This document shows positions 1 through 8,438 of a DNA stretch of 64,000 bases, piece by piece (within the stretch, counting starts at the first letter, position 1; each line of letters begins with the position of its first letter). The notes under the pieces are model-generated. The model ran no database searches and was not told the DNA's origin. It worked only from the letters and a program-made list of their open reading frames with translations. The DNA comes from Candidatus Nitrospira allomarina. GTDB taxonomy: Bacteria > Nitrospirota > Nitrospiria > Nitrospirales > UBA8639. The position numbers were made by a program, and so were the translations under genes. Location of the stretch: NCBI RefSeq assembly GCF_032050975.1, contig NZ_CP116967.1, positions 3,903,001-3,967,000 of the forward strand, read 5' to 3'.

Positions 1-237
1 GACCTCACGATGCCGAACATGGACGGGCGACAATTCCTCGAACACATCCAAAGGCTTAATGCGACCATTCCGGTTATTTTGTCCAGTGGATATTCCGAGG
101 AAGAAGCGATGAAAAGATTTCTCAACCCGGACATGGCAGCGTTCATTCAAAAACCCTATCAAGTGGAAACACTCATCGCCAAAGTCGAAGAGATCAGGCA
201 GAGACAAACGACGTCCTCCAATAAACCTGGTCTGTAG
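1..237 (+). CDS. Response-regulator receiver domain, C-terminal part (5' end outside window)
   Basis: The reading frame is open from base 1, so this is the 3' end of a longer gene. The visible 78 residues fit the second half of a CheY-like receiver domain. They show the MPNMDG stretch just after the expected phospho-acceptor strand, the conserved Ser/Thr strand (ILSSGYSEEEA) and the conserved lysine in QKPYQ, followed by the last amphipathic helix. The wording SGYSEEEA with a closing KPYQ is typical of receiver domains fused to the C-terminus of hybrid sensor histidine kinases, so the missing part may be a kinase (inference). The acceptor aspartate lies upstream of the window. Confidence 0.85.
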   Translation, partial: DLTMPNMDGRQFLEHIQRLNATIPVILSSGYSEEEAMKRFLNPDMAAFIQKPYQVETLIAKVEEIRQRQTTSSNKPGL

Positions 238-457
238 GAAGGCCCCCCTCCATGCTCCACCATCTTCCAGCTCGCATGGCTGCGGAAAAAGACAGTCACT
301 ACACAGCCACAAATAATGCCAGTCGATCCCGAAGGACACGGCACACAGACCGTCCGGCAACTGCCTTTTCTCCTTGAGACCGTTCATGCTACATACTTCT
401 ACCCGAAATTCGACCATGTAAATTTGCTCAATTCATCTATCAGAACAAGGCTTTCAC

Positions 458-1843
458 ATGACCTATTCTCATGACCTCATCATTATTGGAGGGGGCTCGG
501 CAGGCTATGCGGCCGCTCGCACCGCTCAAGCTCAAGGAGCCGATGTCGGCATTGTCGATCAGGGTCCGTTGGGTGGCCTCTGCATCTTAAGAGGATGCAT
601 GCCCACCAAAGCCATTCTCCGCTCCTCCGATCTCGCGGCACTCATCCGCCGTGCACCGGAATTCGGGCTTCACTCAACGAACCTTCAAGTGAGCCTCGCA
701 GCCATTATTGATCGAAAAAATCGGTTAATCAAGGAATTTGCTGAAGATCGCATTCAAGCCCTCAAGCATCCGCGATTTACCCTTTACCAGGAACATGCCC
801 ATTTTGTTTCGCCAACGATCATTCAGGCCGGTCACCAGCGGCTATCCGCAAAGGCCTATATCATCGCGACGGGGTCTGTGATCTCACACATCCCCATTCC
901 AGGATTAGAAGAAGCCGGATACCTCACCAGCGATGAGGTATTAGAGCTTGATACCATGCCTGAATCCATGATCGTCCTGGGAGGAGGGCCGGTCGCGTTG
1001 GAACTCGCTCAATTTTTTTCTCGCATTGGCGTTAACGTCACGCTGATTCAACGAAGCGGCCACATTCTCTCGGACTCGGACGAAGATCTGGTTCGGCCAG
1101 TTGAAGCACACCTTCGGGCTGAAGGAATGACCGTCTACACCAATACACGCCTCCAACATATCAGCACTTCCGGCGGAACGAAGACCGTCCACTTTCTGCA
1201 TCAAGGCCAACCACAGCAAGTCAGCGCTACGACAATCCTCCAGGCCCTCGGCCGCCGCCCAAATATCGACGGCCTTAATTTGGAGGCAGCGCAAGTCGCC
1301 CATCAAACGAATGCCATTTTCGTCAACAAGGACATGAGAACATCTCAACCACAGATTTTTGCCGTGGGAGATGTCAACGGCGGGTATGAAATCGTCCATA
1401 TTGCCATCGAAGAGGGCGAAATCGCCGGATGGAATGCCGTTCATCCCAATCTCCCTCCTAAACATTTTGATTCCCGCCTCAAAACCCAGGTCGTCTTTAC
1501 TGATCCCCAGTTGGCCAGCGTGGGACTGTCCGAGCGGGAATGCCTGGACCGTCAACTCCCCTATCTTGTCGCTTCTTACCCCTTTAACGACCATGGAAAG
1601 TCTCTCTGTCTGGGCGAAACGTATGGACACGTGAAAGTGCTCTGTCATCCTGAGTCTGGTGAGATTCTCGGTGGACACATCGTTGGACCGGAGGCTTCAG
1701 AACTTATTCATGAATTGATTGCCATCATGCACTTTCATGGGACAGTCCACGATCTTCTCCGCATTCCCCATTACCATCCAACCCTAGCTGAAATTCTCAC
1801 CTATCCTGCTGAGGAACTCGTCGGAAAATTACCCTCCGTCTAG
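458..1843 (+). CDS. Dihydrolipoamide dehydrogenase-like FAD/NAD disulfide oxidoreductase
   Basis: A 461-residue class I pyridine nucleotide-disulfide oxidoreductase. The N-terminal FAD-binding motif GGGSAGYAAA is at about residues 11-20. The redox-active pair is C42/C47 in GLCILRGCMPTK (CX4C). The NAD(P) motif GGGPVALE is near residue 175 and the FAD-closing GDVNGGYE near 305. The C-terminal HYHPTLAE gives the His-Glu catalytic dyad at the dimer interface. It would pass electrons from NAD(P)H to a disulfide substrate, or the reverse. The true substrate cannot be read from the sequence. No lipoyl dehydrogenase-complex genes are adjacent, so a role as E3 of pyruvate dehydrogenase is not supported by context. 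Length is normal for the family. Confidence 0.85.
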   Translation: MTYSHDLIIIGGGSAGYAAARTAQAQGADVGIVDQGPLGGLCILRGCMPTKAILRSSDLAALIRRAPEFGLHSTNLQVSLAAIIDRKNRLIKEFAEDRIQALKHPRFTLYQEHAHFVSPTIIQAGHQRLSAKAYIIATGSVISHIPIPGLEEAGYLTSDEVLELDTMPESMIVLGGGPVALELAQFFSRIGVNVTLIQRSGHILSDSDEDLVRPVEAHLRAEGMTVYTNTRLQHISTSGGTKTVHFLHQGQPQQVSATTILQALGRRPNIDGLNLEAAQVAHQTNAIFVNKDMRTSQPQIFAVGDVNGGYEIVHIAIEEGEIAGWNAVHPNLPPKHFDSRLKTQVVFTDPQLASVGLSERECLDRQLPYLVASYPFNDHGKSLCLGETYGHVKVLCHPESGEILGGHIVGPEASELIHELIAIMHFHGTVHDLLRIPHYHPTLAEILTYPAEELVGKLPSV

Positions 1844-2034
1844 GATGACCATGCACACTTAAAAGAAGCCCTATGTCGGGATGACTCGAACAGTGGTTAC
1901 AAAGAGAAAGGAATCGCTTTCTTCACTATTCGAATCTTTCTCGTAACAAATGCCCCTGAAGCGCGACTACAGCTCAATATCGCCGAAGACGCCGCTGGAT
2001 AATCTGGCGTAAGGTCCACTATTGGAGAATTGCC

Positions 2035-2799
2035 ATGAAAACCCGCATAATGGAGCCTCACATGTCCCATCCGTCCGCCACCCCAACCGACTCGTCCAAT
2101 CCATTGATGGGAAAGGTTCTCATAGGGAGTATTCTGCTGGCAGGCATCGGTGCGTTTTTCTATTTTGATCTGGGCCACTATCTCTCTCTGGATGCCTTAA
2201 AGGCCAATCGAGACACCCTACTAGCTTATACCGCCTCACATTATGAAATCGCAGCCGCGGTATTTATTCTCATCTATATCCTCCAGACAGCCTTCTCACT
2301 TCCCGGCGGAGCCATCCTCACGTTGACGGGAGGATTCCTATTTGGAAGTCTGATGGGAACGCTATTCGTCAATATCGGAGCCACCGCCGGAGCCACGCTC
2401 GCCTTTTTGGCCGCCCGCTATTTGCTCCACGATTGGGTGGAGCGCAAATTTGGCGACCGGCTCGGGACCATCCAAGAAGGATTTGCCAACAATGCGTTTA
2501 ATTACCTCATGACGCTTCGACTCATTCCAGCCTTTCCTTTTTTCCTCGTGAACCTGGTGTCCGGCCTCACCCGTGTCAACCTCGGCACTTATGTCCTGGC
2601 GACGTCCATTGGCATTATTCCCGGCAGCTTTGTTTTTGCCTTTGCGGGCCGCCAATTGGGCACAATCAATTCCTTGAGCGAAATTGCCAGCCCACCGGTC
2701 TTACTCGCCTTTACGCTCCTGGGCTTGTTAGCCCTCATGCCGGTGGCCTATCAGAAATGGAAGAAGACTCACAGTGGAATCATCAACCCTAAATCGTAA
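2035..2799 (+). CDS. TVP38/TMEM64 family (SNARE-associated) membrane protein
   Basis: A 254-residue polytopic inner-membrane protein. Hydrophobic segments lie at about 25-43, 62-85, 92-112, 118-135, 170-190, 195-215 and 225-243. The TVP38/DedA core is visible as a glycine-rich re-entrant region (LTLTGGFLFGSLMG) followed by GATAGATLAFLAAR. A downstream ATG at 2062 is an alternative start, giving a protein that begins MSHPSATP. It lies between two flavoprotein disulfide reductases, 34 bases ahead of the second. TVP38 genes next to mercuric-reductase-like flavoproteins are a recurrent pairing, which suggests a shared function (inference). Related proteins in other organisms act in lipid scrambling or lipid-carrier recycling. 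Confidence 0.85.
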   Translation: MKTRIMEPHMSHPSATPTDSSNPLMGKVLIGSILLAGIGAFFYFDLGHYLSLDALKANRDTLLAYTASHYEIAAAVFILIYILQTAFSLPGGAILTLTGGFLFGSLMGTLFVNIGATAGATLAFLAARYLLHDWVERKFGDRLGTIQEGFANNAFNYLMTLRLIPAFPFFLVNLVSGLTRVNLGTYVLATSIGIIPGSFVFAFAGRQLGTINSLSEIASPPVLLAFTLLGLLALMPVAYQKWKKTHSGIINPKS

Positions 2800-2833
2800 A
2801 TGACTGAACCCCTTACCAAACTAGAGGCCTCAG

Positions 2834-4384
2834 ATGAACACCCCACAATCACCAGCCCATAGCGGTTTAGTCCTTCCCCAGGACCACTATAACCAGGAGT
2901 TGGTCAACAATGTGCATCCGCCCCAATGGCGCAATCCTACCCCGTCCGGACGATATAACCTCGTCATCATCGGAGCTGGCACAGCGGGATTAGTCACCGC
3001 TGCAATTGCGTCAGCCCTCGGAGCCAAGGTGGCGTTGATTGAACGGCACCTGATGGGGGGCGACTGCTTAAACGTAGGATGTGTGCCCTCCAAAGGCGTC
3101 ATACGGGCGGCCAAAGCCTGGCACGCCGTCAGAGAGGCCGAACAATTCGGTGTGCATATTTCCGGTGAGATCAAACAGGATTTTGGTGCAGCCATGGCCC
3201 GCATGCGTAAACTGCGTGCCCGGATCAGTCATGTCGACTCAGCGCATCGCTATACCAAACTCGGAGTGGATGTCTTTATCGGGAACGGCAGGTTCACCAG
3301 CTCGGGCACCATTGATGTGGATGGAACCACATTGCAATTTTCCAAAGCGGTCATCTGCACGGGTGCCCGCGCCACCGCACCACCAATTCCAGGTTTGGCC
3401 AATACATCGTATCTCACCAACGAAACCATCTTTTCCCTGACGGAACTTCCTGAGAGACTGGGAGTGATCGGTGCCGGCCCGATTGGCTGCGAGCTGGCCC
3501 AATCTTTTGCCCGATTCGGCAGCCAGGTGTTTCTAGTGGAAGCCATGCACGGCATTCTTCCCAATGAAGATCGCGACGCTGCCGACATCGTGGAGCAATC
3601 GATGTTGCGGGACGGCGTGCAACTGCTCTGTTGCGGAAAAGACTTGAACATTCACTCAGCGAACGGCGCCAAACACCTCGTGGTGGACTCGCATGGCACA
3701 CATTATGACATTCCAGTTGATGACATTCTGGTTGGAGTCGGCCGCAGTCCGAACATCGAAGGGTTGGAGCTGGAGAGGGTCGGGGTCGAATACGACAAAA
3801 CCGGCGTGAAGGTCAACCACCGGCTTCAAACCAGCAATTCCAAAATATTTGCGGCAGGAGATATCTGCTCTCCGTTTAAGTTCACGCATACGGCCGATGC
3901 GCAAGCGCAAATTGTCATTCAGAACGCCTTGTTTCCTCATCCGTTCGGCCTCGGCTATGGCAGCACGGAACACCTGGTGATTCCCTGGGCCACCTATACC
4001 CAGCCGGAAATTGCCCATGTCGGTCTGTATGAAAAGGATGCGAAAGACAAAAACATTCCGATCGACACCTTCACATTTCACCTCAACGAAGTCGATCGGG
4101 CTATTCTCGATGGAGAAGACCAAGGCTTTGCCAGAGTCCATGTAAAAAAAGGGACCGATACAATAGTCGGAGCCACCATCGTAGCGGCCCATGCGGGCGA
4201 TATGATTAGTGAATACACTCTGGCCATGAAGGGAGGCCTGGGACTCAACACCATCGCCGGCACCATTCACCCCTACCCGACCCAAGCGGAAGTTGTCAAA
4301 AAGTCGGCGAACGCCTGGCGAAAAACCACCCTGACGGAAGGAAAAAAACAGTTTCTCCGCAAACTCTTTGCATGGACCCGGTAA
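2834..4384 (+). CDS. Mercuric reductase-like FAD-dependent disulfide oxidoreductase
   Basis: A 516-residue class I disulfide oxidoreductase with an extra N-terminal tail of about 40 residues. The FAD motif GAGTAGLVTAAI is at 47-58. The redox pair is C78/C83 in GGDCLNVGCVPSK. The NAD motif GAGPIGCELAQSF lies near residue 213. The dimerization-domain dyad is in HPYPTQAE near the C-terminus. A bona fide MerA carries a C-terminal vicinal cysteine pair for Hg(II). The tail here ends QFLRKLFAWTR with no such pair, and no HMA domain precedes the flavoprotein core, so mercury reduction is unlikely. It is 34 bases downstream of the TVP38 gene and probably co-transcribed with it. Confidence 0.85.
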   Translation: MNTPQSPAHSGLVLPQDHYNQELVNNVHPPQWRNPTPSGRYNLVIIGAGTAGLVTAAIASALGAKVALIERHLMGGDCLNVGCVPSKGVIRAAKAWHAVREAEQFGVHISGEIKQDFGAAMARMRKLRARISHVDSAHRYTKLGVDVFIGNGRFTSSGTIDVDGTTLQFSKAVICTGARATAPPIPGLANTSYLTNETIFSLTELPERLGVIGAGPIGCELAQSFARFGSQVFLVEAMHGILPNEDRDAADIVEQSMLRDGVQLLCCGKDLNIHSANGAKHLVVDSHGTHYDIPVDDILVGVGRSPNIEGLELERVGVEYDKTGVKVNHRLQTSNSKIFAAGDICSPFKFTHTADAQAQIVIQNALFPHPFGLGYGSTEHLVIPWATYTQPEIAHVGLYEKDAKDKNIPIDTFTFHLNEVDRAILDGEDQGFARVHVKKGTDTIVGATIVAAHAGDMISEYTLAMKGGLGLNTIAGTIHPYPTQAEVVKKSANAWRKTTLTEGKKQFLRKLFAWTR

Positions 4385-4500
4385 GGTCATGTCCCATCAA
4401 GCACCTCACCCTAGTATGTTGTGGCCTTTGAACTGCTCAGGGCGAACGGAGTCGGCCCAAAAATGATTTAAACACACTCAGGCTGTATTGGAAATCAGAC

Positions 4501-5274
4501 ATGACACCTATCACACCTCGACCCGCATTCTTCTCTGTCCTCACAGTCGTCTTCGGACTCTTAAGCCTGACCCATTCAAATGCGGTCATCGCCGCAAGTC
4601 CCGATCAAGTCGTCGTCGGCAACTTCTCCATTGCCACACCGGGCGAACCATTTCCTCAAGGATGGAAACCGCTGATTTTTGAAAAAATTCCAGAACATAC
4701 TCAATACGACCTGGTCAAAGACGAACAGCAGGTGGTGGTCAAGGCCATCAGTCGTCAATCATCCTCCGGCCTGACACGGGAAATCTCGATCGACCCAAAG
4801 GAATATCCGGTCATTGCGTGGCGATGGAAAGTCGAAAATATCCTACAGAAAGGGGATGTCGCTCAAAAATCAGGAGATGATTATCCGGCACGGCTCTACA
4901 TTACCTTCCAGTATGACAGCAGTCAGGTCGGGTTTTTTGAAAAGGCGAAATTTGAAACCATCAAATTGATTTATGGCCAATATCCCCCCATTGGAGCCAT
5001 CAATTATATTTGGGAAAGCAAAAGCCCCATCGGCACGATTGTTCCCAATCCTTATACGGACCGGGTCTACATGTTCGTCACCCAAAGCGGAAGTGCCAAA
5101 TTGAACCAATGGATAACCGAGGAGCGCAATATTTATGAAGATTACAAGAAAGCATTCGGAGAAGATCCCCCAAACATCTCAGGAGTTGCCATCATGACCG
5201 ACACGGATAACACCAAAGAGTCGGCCGTCGCCTATTACGGGGATATTGTGTTTAAAAAATCCGGAAAGGAATGA
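4501..5274 (+). CDS. DUF3047 family exported protein
   Basis: A 257-residue protein with an N-terminal Sec signal (hydrophobic stretch at about 11-28, cleavage probably near ANAVIAAS). The body matches what I know of the DUF3047 family: an early WKPLIFEKIPEHTQYDLV, then EYPVIAWRWKV, and a late IMTDTDNTKESAVAYYGDI. The family is periplasmic and uncharacterised, with a predicted beta-sandwich, possibly carbohydrate-binding-like. Neighbours are the flavoprotein gene upstream on the same strand (116 bases away) and a convergent peroxiredoxin-like gene downstream. No catalytic residues can be assigned. Confidence 0.75.
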   Translation: MTPITPRPAFFSVLTVVFGLLSLTHSNAVIAASPDQVVVGNFSIATPGEPFPQGWKPLIFEKIPEHTQYDLVKDEQQVVVKAISRQSSSGLTREISIDPKEYPVIAWRWKVENILQKGDVAQKSGDDYPARLYITFQYDSSQVGFFEKAKFETIKLIYGQYPPIGAINYIWESKSPIGTIVPNPYTDRVYMFVTQSGSAKLNQWITEERNIYEDYKKAFGEDPPNISGVAIMTDTDNTKESAVAYYGDIVFKKSGKE

Positions 5275-5390
5275 GAGAAAAAGAGGGGGAGAAGACATTA
5301 GGAGAGAAAAAATTTCTGAATCGACCCACTTAAGGAAATCGTTGCACTCTACTGCTCAGGCATCAACAATCCCTCCTCACATATTGAGTA

Positions 5391-5966
5391 TCAATAATCC
5401 GGTTCATTTCCAACCTTCCATTTAATACTACAGCCTGCACTAGGCTTTTGCACCACGGCAACAGGTTTTTTATCCAGAACGGCGTCCAGGGCCATTCGTA
5501 AATCCCGCCCGGTCACGGGCTTCCCGTTTCCCGGCCGGCTGTCATCCAATTGTCCCCGATACACCAGTTTGCGTTCTTCATTAAACACAAAAAAATCCGG
5601 TGTACAGGCCGCTGTCAAAGCCTTCGCCACCTCCTGAGATTCGTCATAACAATAGGGAAAATGAAAATCCAATTCCTCCGCCATTTCCTTCAGTCTTGTG
5701 GGAGAATCCTGAGCATAACGTTTCACATCATTACTACTGATCGCCACAATGCCAACATTTTTCTTTTGATAATCTCGACCGAGTTTGGCCAATTCCTCCT
5801 GCACATGAACGACATAAGGGCAATGTCGACAAATACACATCACCAGGATGGCCTGCTTCCCGACGAAACTTTCATGAGACACCATATGCCCTGTCCGAAC
5901 ATCCGGTAGTTCAAAGTGAGGCAAGGGCGTCCCCAACGGAAGCATCGTCGAATCTTTCAAGGCCAT
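5391..5966 (-). CDS. Thioredoxin-fold peroxiredoxin-like protein (AhpC/TSA family)
   Basis: A 191-residue cytosolic protein of the AhpC/TSA-redoxin superfamily. It opens with LGTPLPHFELPDV, the usual redoxin N-terminus. The active-site region is CICRHCPYVVHVQEEL, where the cysteine before HCPY aligns with the thioredoxin CxxC position. Conserved downstream blocks are VGIVAISSNDV and FPYCYDESQEVAKALTAACTPDFFVF. The cis-Pro region TPDFFVF fits the thioredoxin fold. Members are widespread single-domain proteins thought to be thiol peroxidases or thiol reductases; the in vivo partner is unknown. It is transcribed away from the sigma factor cluster start and is 128 bases from the anti-sigma gene. 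Confidence 0.8.
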   Translation of the reverse strand: MALKDSTMLPLGTPLPHFELPDVRTGHMVSHESFVGKQAILVMCICRHCPYVVHVQEELAKLGRDYQKKNVGIVAISSNDVKRYAQDSPTRLKEMAEELDFHFPYCYDESQEVAKALTAACTPDFFVFNEERKLVYRGQLDDSRPGNGKPVTGRDLRMALDAVLDKKPVAVVQKPSAGCSIKWKVGNEPDY

Positions 5967-6094
5967 GGTTCACTCCTTTAGGTTAATCAAGACGGATGGG
6001 TTCGTGTGAACGAGTACGGTCAGAAAAATTGAAGTCCTGTTTACCACATCGGATGGATAGAGAGAAGGGGGCCACGGGTCTTCACTGCGATGCA

Positions 6095-6406
6095 TTAATC
6101 GGTTTCAGAGTTGACGGAAGACTGAGGGGAACGCTGCTTCCAGGCTCGAAACCGCTCAAGAAGCTCCTCTTTCACATGTTGAGGGACGGGCTCAGGAGGC
6201 AATTGACGTAGAGTCGCAATGGTGTATTTCATTTGACGTAAATAATTACGGCAGGCAAAGCACAGACCCAAATGCATTTGAAATCGAATCCGCTCCATAA
6301 GAGTCAGCGACCCATCCAGGTAATCGGTAACGAGTTGGGCGATTTCCTGGCAGGAAAAATTTCCCACCATGTACCGCATAAGTTTGTGTTTCAAATTTGT
6401 ATCCAT
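6095..6406 (-). CDS. Zinc-finger anti-sigma factor (zf-HC2 type)
   Basis: A 103-residue protein with a ZAS-type zinc motif: an early Cys in FSCQEIAQLV, then HLGLCFACRNYL, giving the H-x3-C-x2-C signature at about residues 47-54. The intervening DYLDGSLTLMERIRF helix is typical of zf-HC2 anti-sigma domains. There is no transmembrane segment, so it is a soluble anti-sigma factor. The gene begins 5 bases after the stop of the upstream sigma factor. Its AAGGA ribosome-binding site overlaps that stop codon, which indicates translational coupling. The partner is therefore the sigma factor encoded at 6412-7257 (strong contextual inference). Confidence 0.88.
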   Translation of the reverse strand: MDTNLKHKLMRYMVGNFSCQEIAQLVTDYLDGSLTLMERIRFQMHLGLCFACRNYLRQMKYTIATLRQLPPEPVPQHVKEELLERFRAWKQRSPQSSVNSETD

Positions 6407-6411
6407 TGTCC

Positions 6412-7257
6412 TTAGATGTTCTTTCCCTGAACATAGGGATTAAGCTCCCGGCGCACCCTGGTGCGCGCCCGGTGTAACAGCACCCGTTGATTGGTCTCAC
6501 TGATCTCAAGGATGTTACAGACTTCTTCAGAGCTGACACCCTCGATATCGCGCAAGGTCATCACCTGCCGCTGCGTAGCCGGCAAGTTTTCAATCGCGGT
6601 TTCAATAGCTGCCCGGCATTCCTTTGACAGTAATACCCGTTCCGGTGTATCCGGTTCCCAGTTATGAGGTGGATCTTTCCAATGACCCATTCTGGAACCT
6701 TCTGCCACGAAAAGAGAATCTTCCAAGGAAGGCCCGTCATCGGCATCCGGAGAAGAAGTGCTCAACCCGGACGGCTCATAGCGACTTTCTCGTATTCCTC
6801 GTGTTTTGGCCCGATTCGTCAAAATCCGGAAAAGCCAGGTTTTAAAAGATGACCGGCTCTCAAACCGGTGAATCCCTTCAAATACCCCCATCCAGGTTTC
6901 CTGCACAACTTCTTCGGCTACAGCCCGGCTTGGGACATAGGACATGGCTAACCGCAATAACGAACCGGAATACCAATCCATCACGGCCGCGAACACCTGC
7001 TCATCACCAGCTTGAAGAGCCCGCACCAACCCTGGTTCATCAAGTTTGAGCTTATCGAGCACAGTGTGAGGAGAGGGAGAAATGAGCAACCTCTGAACAT
7101 TTGAAGTGCTGCCAACAGGGACAAGAGGATTATCCTTGGCCTGAAAGTCACAATCAAGGGCTTCCTCAAAAGAAATCTCGTCTGGAAGATCCATTCTTCT
7201 AAGCAGACACGAGGAACCAATAGAAAAAATAGGCAGGCACTGCAGATTGACAGTCAA
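6412..7257 (-). CDS. RNA polymerase sigma factor, sigma-70 family, ECF type
   Basis: Region 2 is recognisable in LRLAMSYVPSRAVAEEVVQE and the following TW..VFEGIHRF block. Region 4 is the HTH in LPATQRQVMTLRDIEGVSSE with LHRARTRVRRELNPY. Between them lies an unusually long linker of about 45 residues, rich in Ser, Asp and Pro. The N-terminal 70 residues before region 2 are also an extension beyond a minimal ECF factor. The annotated start is the first ATG; a second ATG at 7194 (MDLPDEIS) is equally plausible and would give 260 residues. It is co-transcribed with the zinc-finger anti-sigma factor immediately downstream. Confidence 0.88.
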   Translation of the reverse strand: MTVNLQCLPIFSIGSSCLLRRMDLPDEISFEEALDCDFQAKDNPLVPVGSTSNVQRLLISPSPHTVLDKLKLDEPGLVRALQAGDEQVFAAVMDWYSGSLLRLAMSYVPSRAVAEEVVQETWMGVFEGIHRFESRSSFKTWLFRILTNRAKTRGIRESRYEPSGLSTSSPDADDGPSLEDSLFVAEGSRMGHWKDPPHNWEPDTPERVLLSKECRAAIETAIENLPATQRQVMTLRDIEGVSSEEVCNILEISETNQRVLLHRARTRVRRELNPYVQGKNI

Positions 7258-7329
7258 ACGGATTATTGCATGATGGCAAGATCGAAGGGAAAAAGAGAGA
7301 AGGGGCAGCCGGTCGGACGCCTGGATGCG

Positions 7330-8031
7330 TTAGGTATCCTGGAAAATTTGGGCAAGAATGCCCGTTCGGGTCGTGGTTTTCGTTTTCTTGAGAAGATGGC
7401 GAACATGTTCTTTTACCGTATGTTCACTAATCTCCAGATGTCGGGCAATTTCCTTATTGGTCCATCCCTCACTGATATATTTCACAATTTCTACTTCCCG
7501 ACTGGTCAGACGATACTGCTCCTTGGCCTGGTTAGACACCACCCGCCGTTCACGTCCGATTTTCTCCATGATGATGAGCATACAGGCTTCATCTTTTTCT
7601 GTATGGGCCGCTAATGGGAAACCCCTCAGTAATACGGGCGTTTTCACATCGCCTGTCACCCGTCTCAACTCATGCTGGCCCTCGACCAACTGGCTCTCGG
7701 GGTTGTTTAAGAGTGTCCGAAGGGATTCACATAACTCCAAGACATCGGCAGGCCACACACCTCGCGCCTCGGCATCATACGCGTCTCCCATGATTTGGCG
7801 GCTTAACGTTTCTGCTTCGGCATTCATAAACAGCACGTCTCCGGATCCCGAAAAGAGCAACACCCCGGGAATTGATCGTCGGTCGGCAATTTCCTGGAGC
7901 CGGGACAGACCATTTCCCTGGGTAGATTTTGGAACAGTCGTACAAGGAATGCCGATAGATCGTCGACTCAAAGTGTACTCCGTGGACCAGGTTATGTAGC
8001 GATGTAAAAATCCCCTACCAACAGCCTGCAA
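7330..8031 (-). CDS. LuxR-type transcriptional regulator with PAS-like sensor
   Basis: A 233-residue regulator. The C-terminal 65 residues form a LuxR/NarL helix-turn-helix: LTSREVEIVKYISEGWTNKE, then IARHLEISEHTVKEHVRHLL. The middle part (about 55-150) resembles a PAS domain, starting IPGVLLFSGSGDVLFMN with a conserved aromatic and Asn-Ala-Glu turn. There is no receiver domain, so input is probably a small ligand or redox signal sensed by the PAS part (inference). The start is uncertain because no clear Shine-Dalgarno precedes the first ATG. It lies just upstream of the ECF sigma operon on the same strand (72 bases), so the three may form one regulatory locus. Confidence 0.8.
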   Translation of the reverse strand: MQAVGRGFLHRYITWSTEYTLSRRSIGIPCTTVPKSTQGNGLSRLQEIADRRSIPGVLLFSGSGDVLFMNAEAETLSRQIMGDAYDAEARGVWPADVLELCESLRTLLNNPESQLVEGQHELRRVTGDVKTPVLLRGFPLAAHTEKDEACMLIIMEKIGRERRVVSNQAKEQYRLTSREVEIVKYISEGWTNKEIARHLEISEHTVKEHVRHLLKKTKTTTRTGILAQIFQDT

Positions 8032-8438
8032 GGGAGCAACAACTCACGGTGCTTGATGCCCCGCTACCGCTACGAATGATCTTATTGAACTGTTTTCGGA
8101 GTGTGGCAGAAGAAACTTAAATAAACAGAGGAGGATGATAAAGAAAACTTCCAAGATGCGGCACAACGCGGAGGAGCCATGAAGACTGAAGCCTTTCTTG
8201 CCTTTGCCCCATGAGGCAAGAAGGAAAACACAAGTCTTACAACGAACAATCTTTCTTCAAGCCGGATTCCGGTTCGGAAAAACCACCCGCCGGCCCACAC
8301 AGCCCGTACAGGTCACCGACCCTCCTCTGCAGAACCCAAATCAGGGGAGAGTGCACATACTAACAACAATACATAACTGAAACTCGGAGAAGGCGCCACT
8401 GCCCAAACGACGCTAACCGCGACCCCCTGCTGAAGGGT
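8032..8438. other. Intergenic stretch without a supported gene
   Basis: About 400 bases between the start of the LuxR-type gene and the end of the TPR protein gene, both on the minus strand. Short open frames exist on both strands, but none has family resemblance or a convincing start. The stretch must contain the promoter of the LuxR-type gene at its left end. I see no strong hairpin with a T-tract. Confidence 0.5.

Noticed and set aside
941-1678. Long antisense ORF (245 codons) over the disulfide reductase gene
   Set aside because: Shadow of the plus-strand gene, which has full family motifs.
2834-4384. Genuine mercuric reductase
   Set aside because: C-terminal vicinal cysteines and mer operon context are missing.
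3656-4390. Antisense ORF (244 codons) over the mercuric reductase-like gene
   Set aside because: Shadow frame; no independent features.
8082-8380. Short ORFs on both strands in the LuxR/TPR intergenic region
   Set aside because: No start signals, no conserved patterns.
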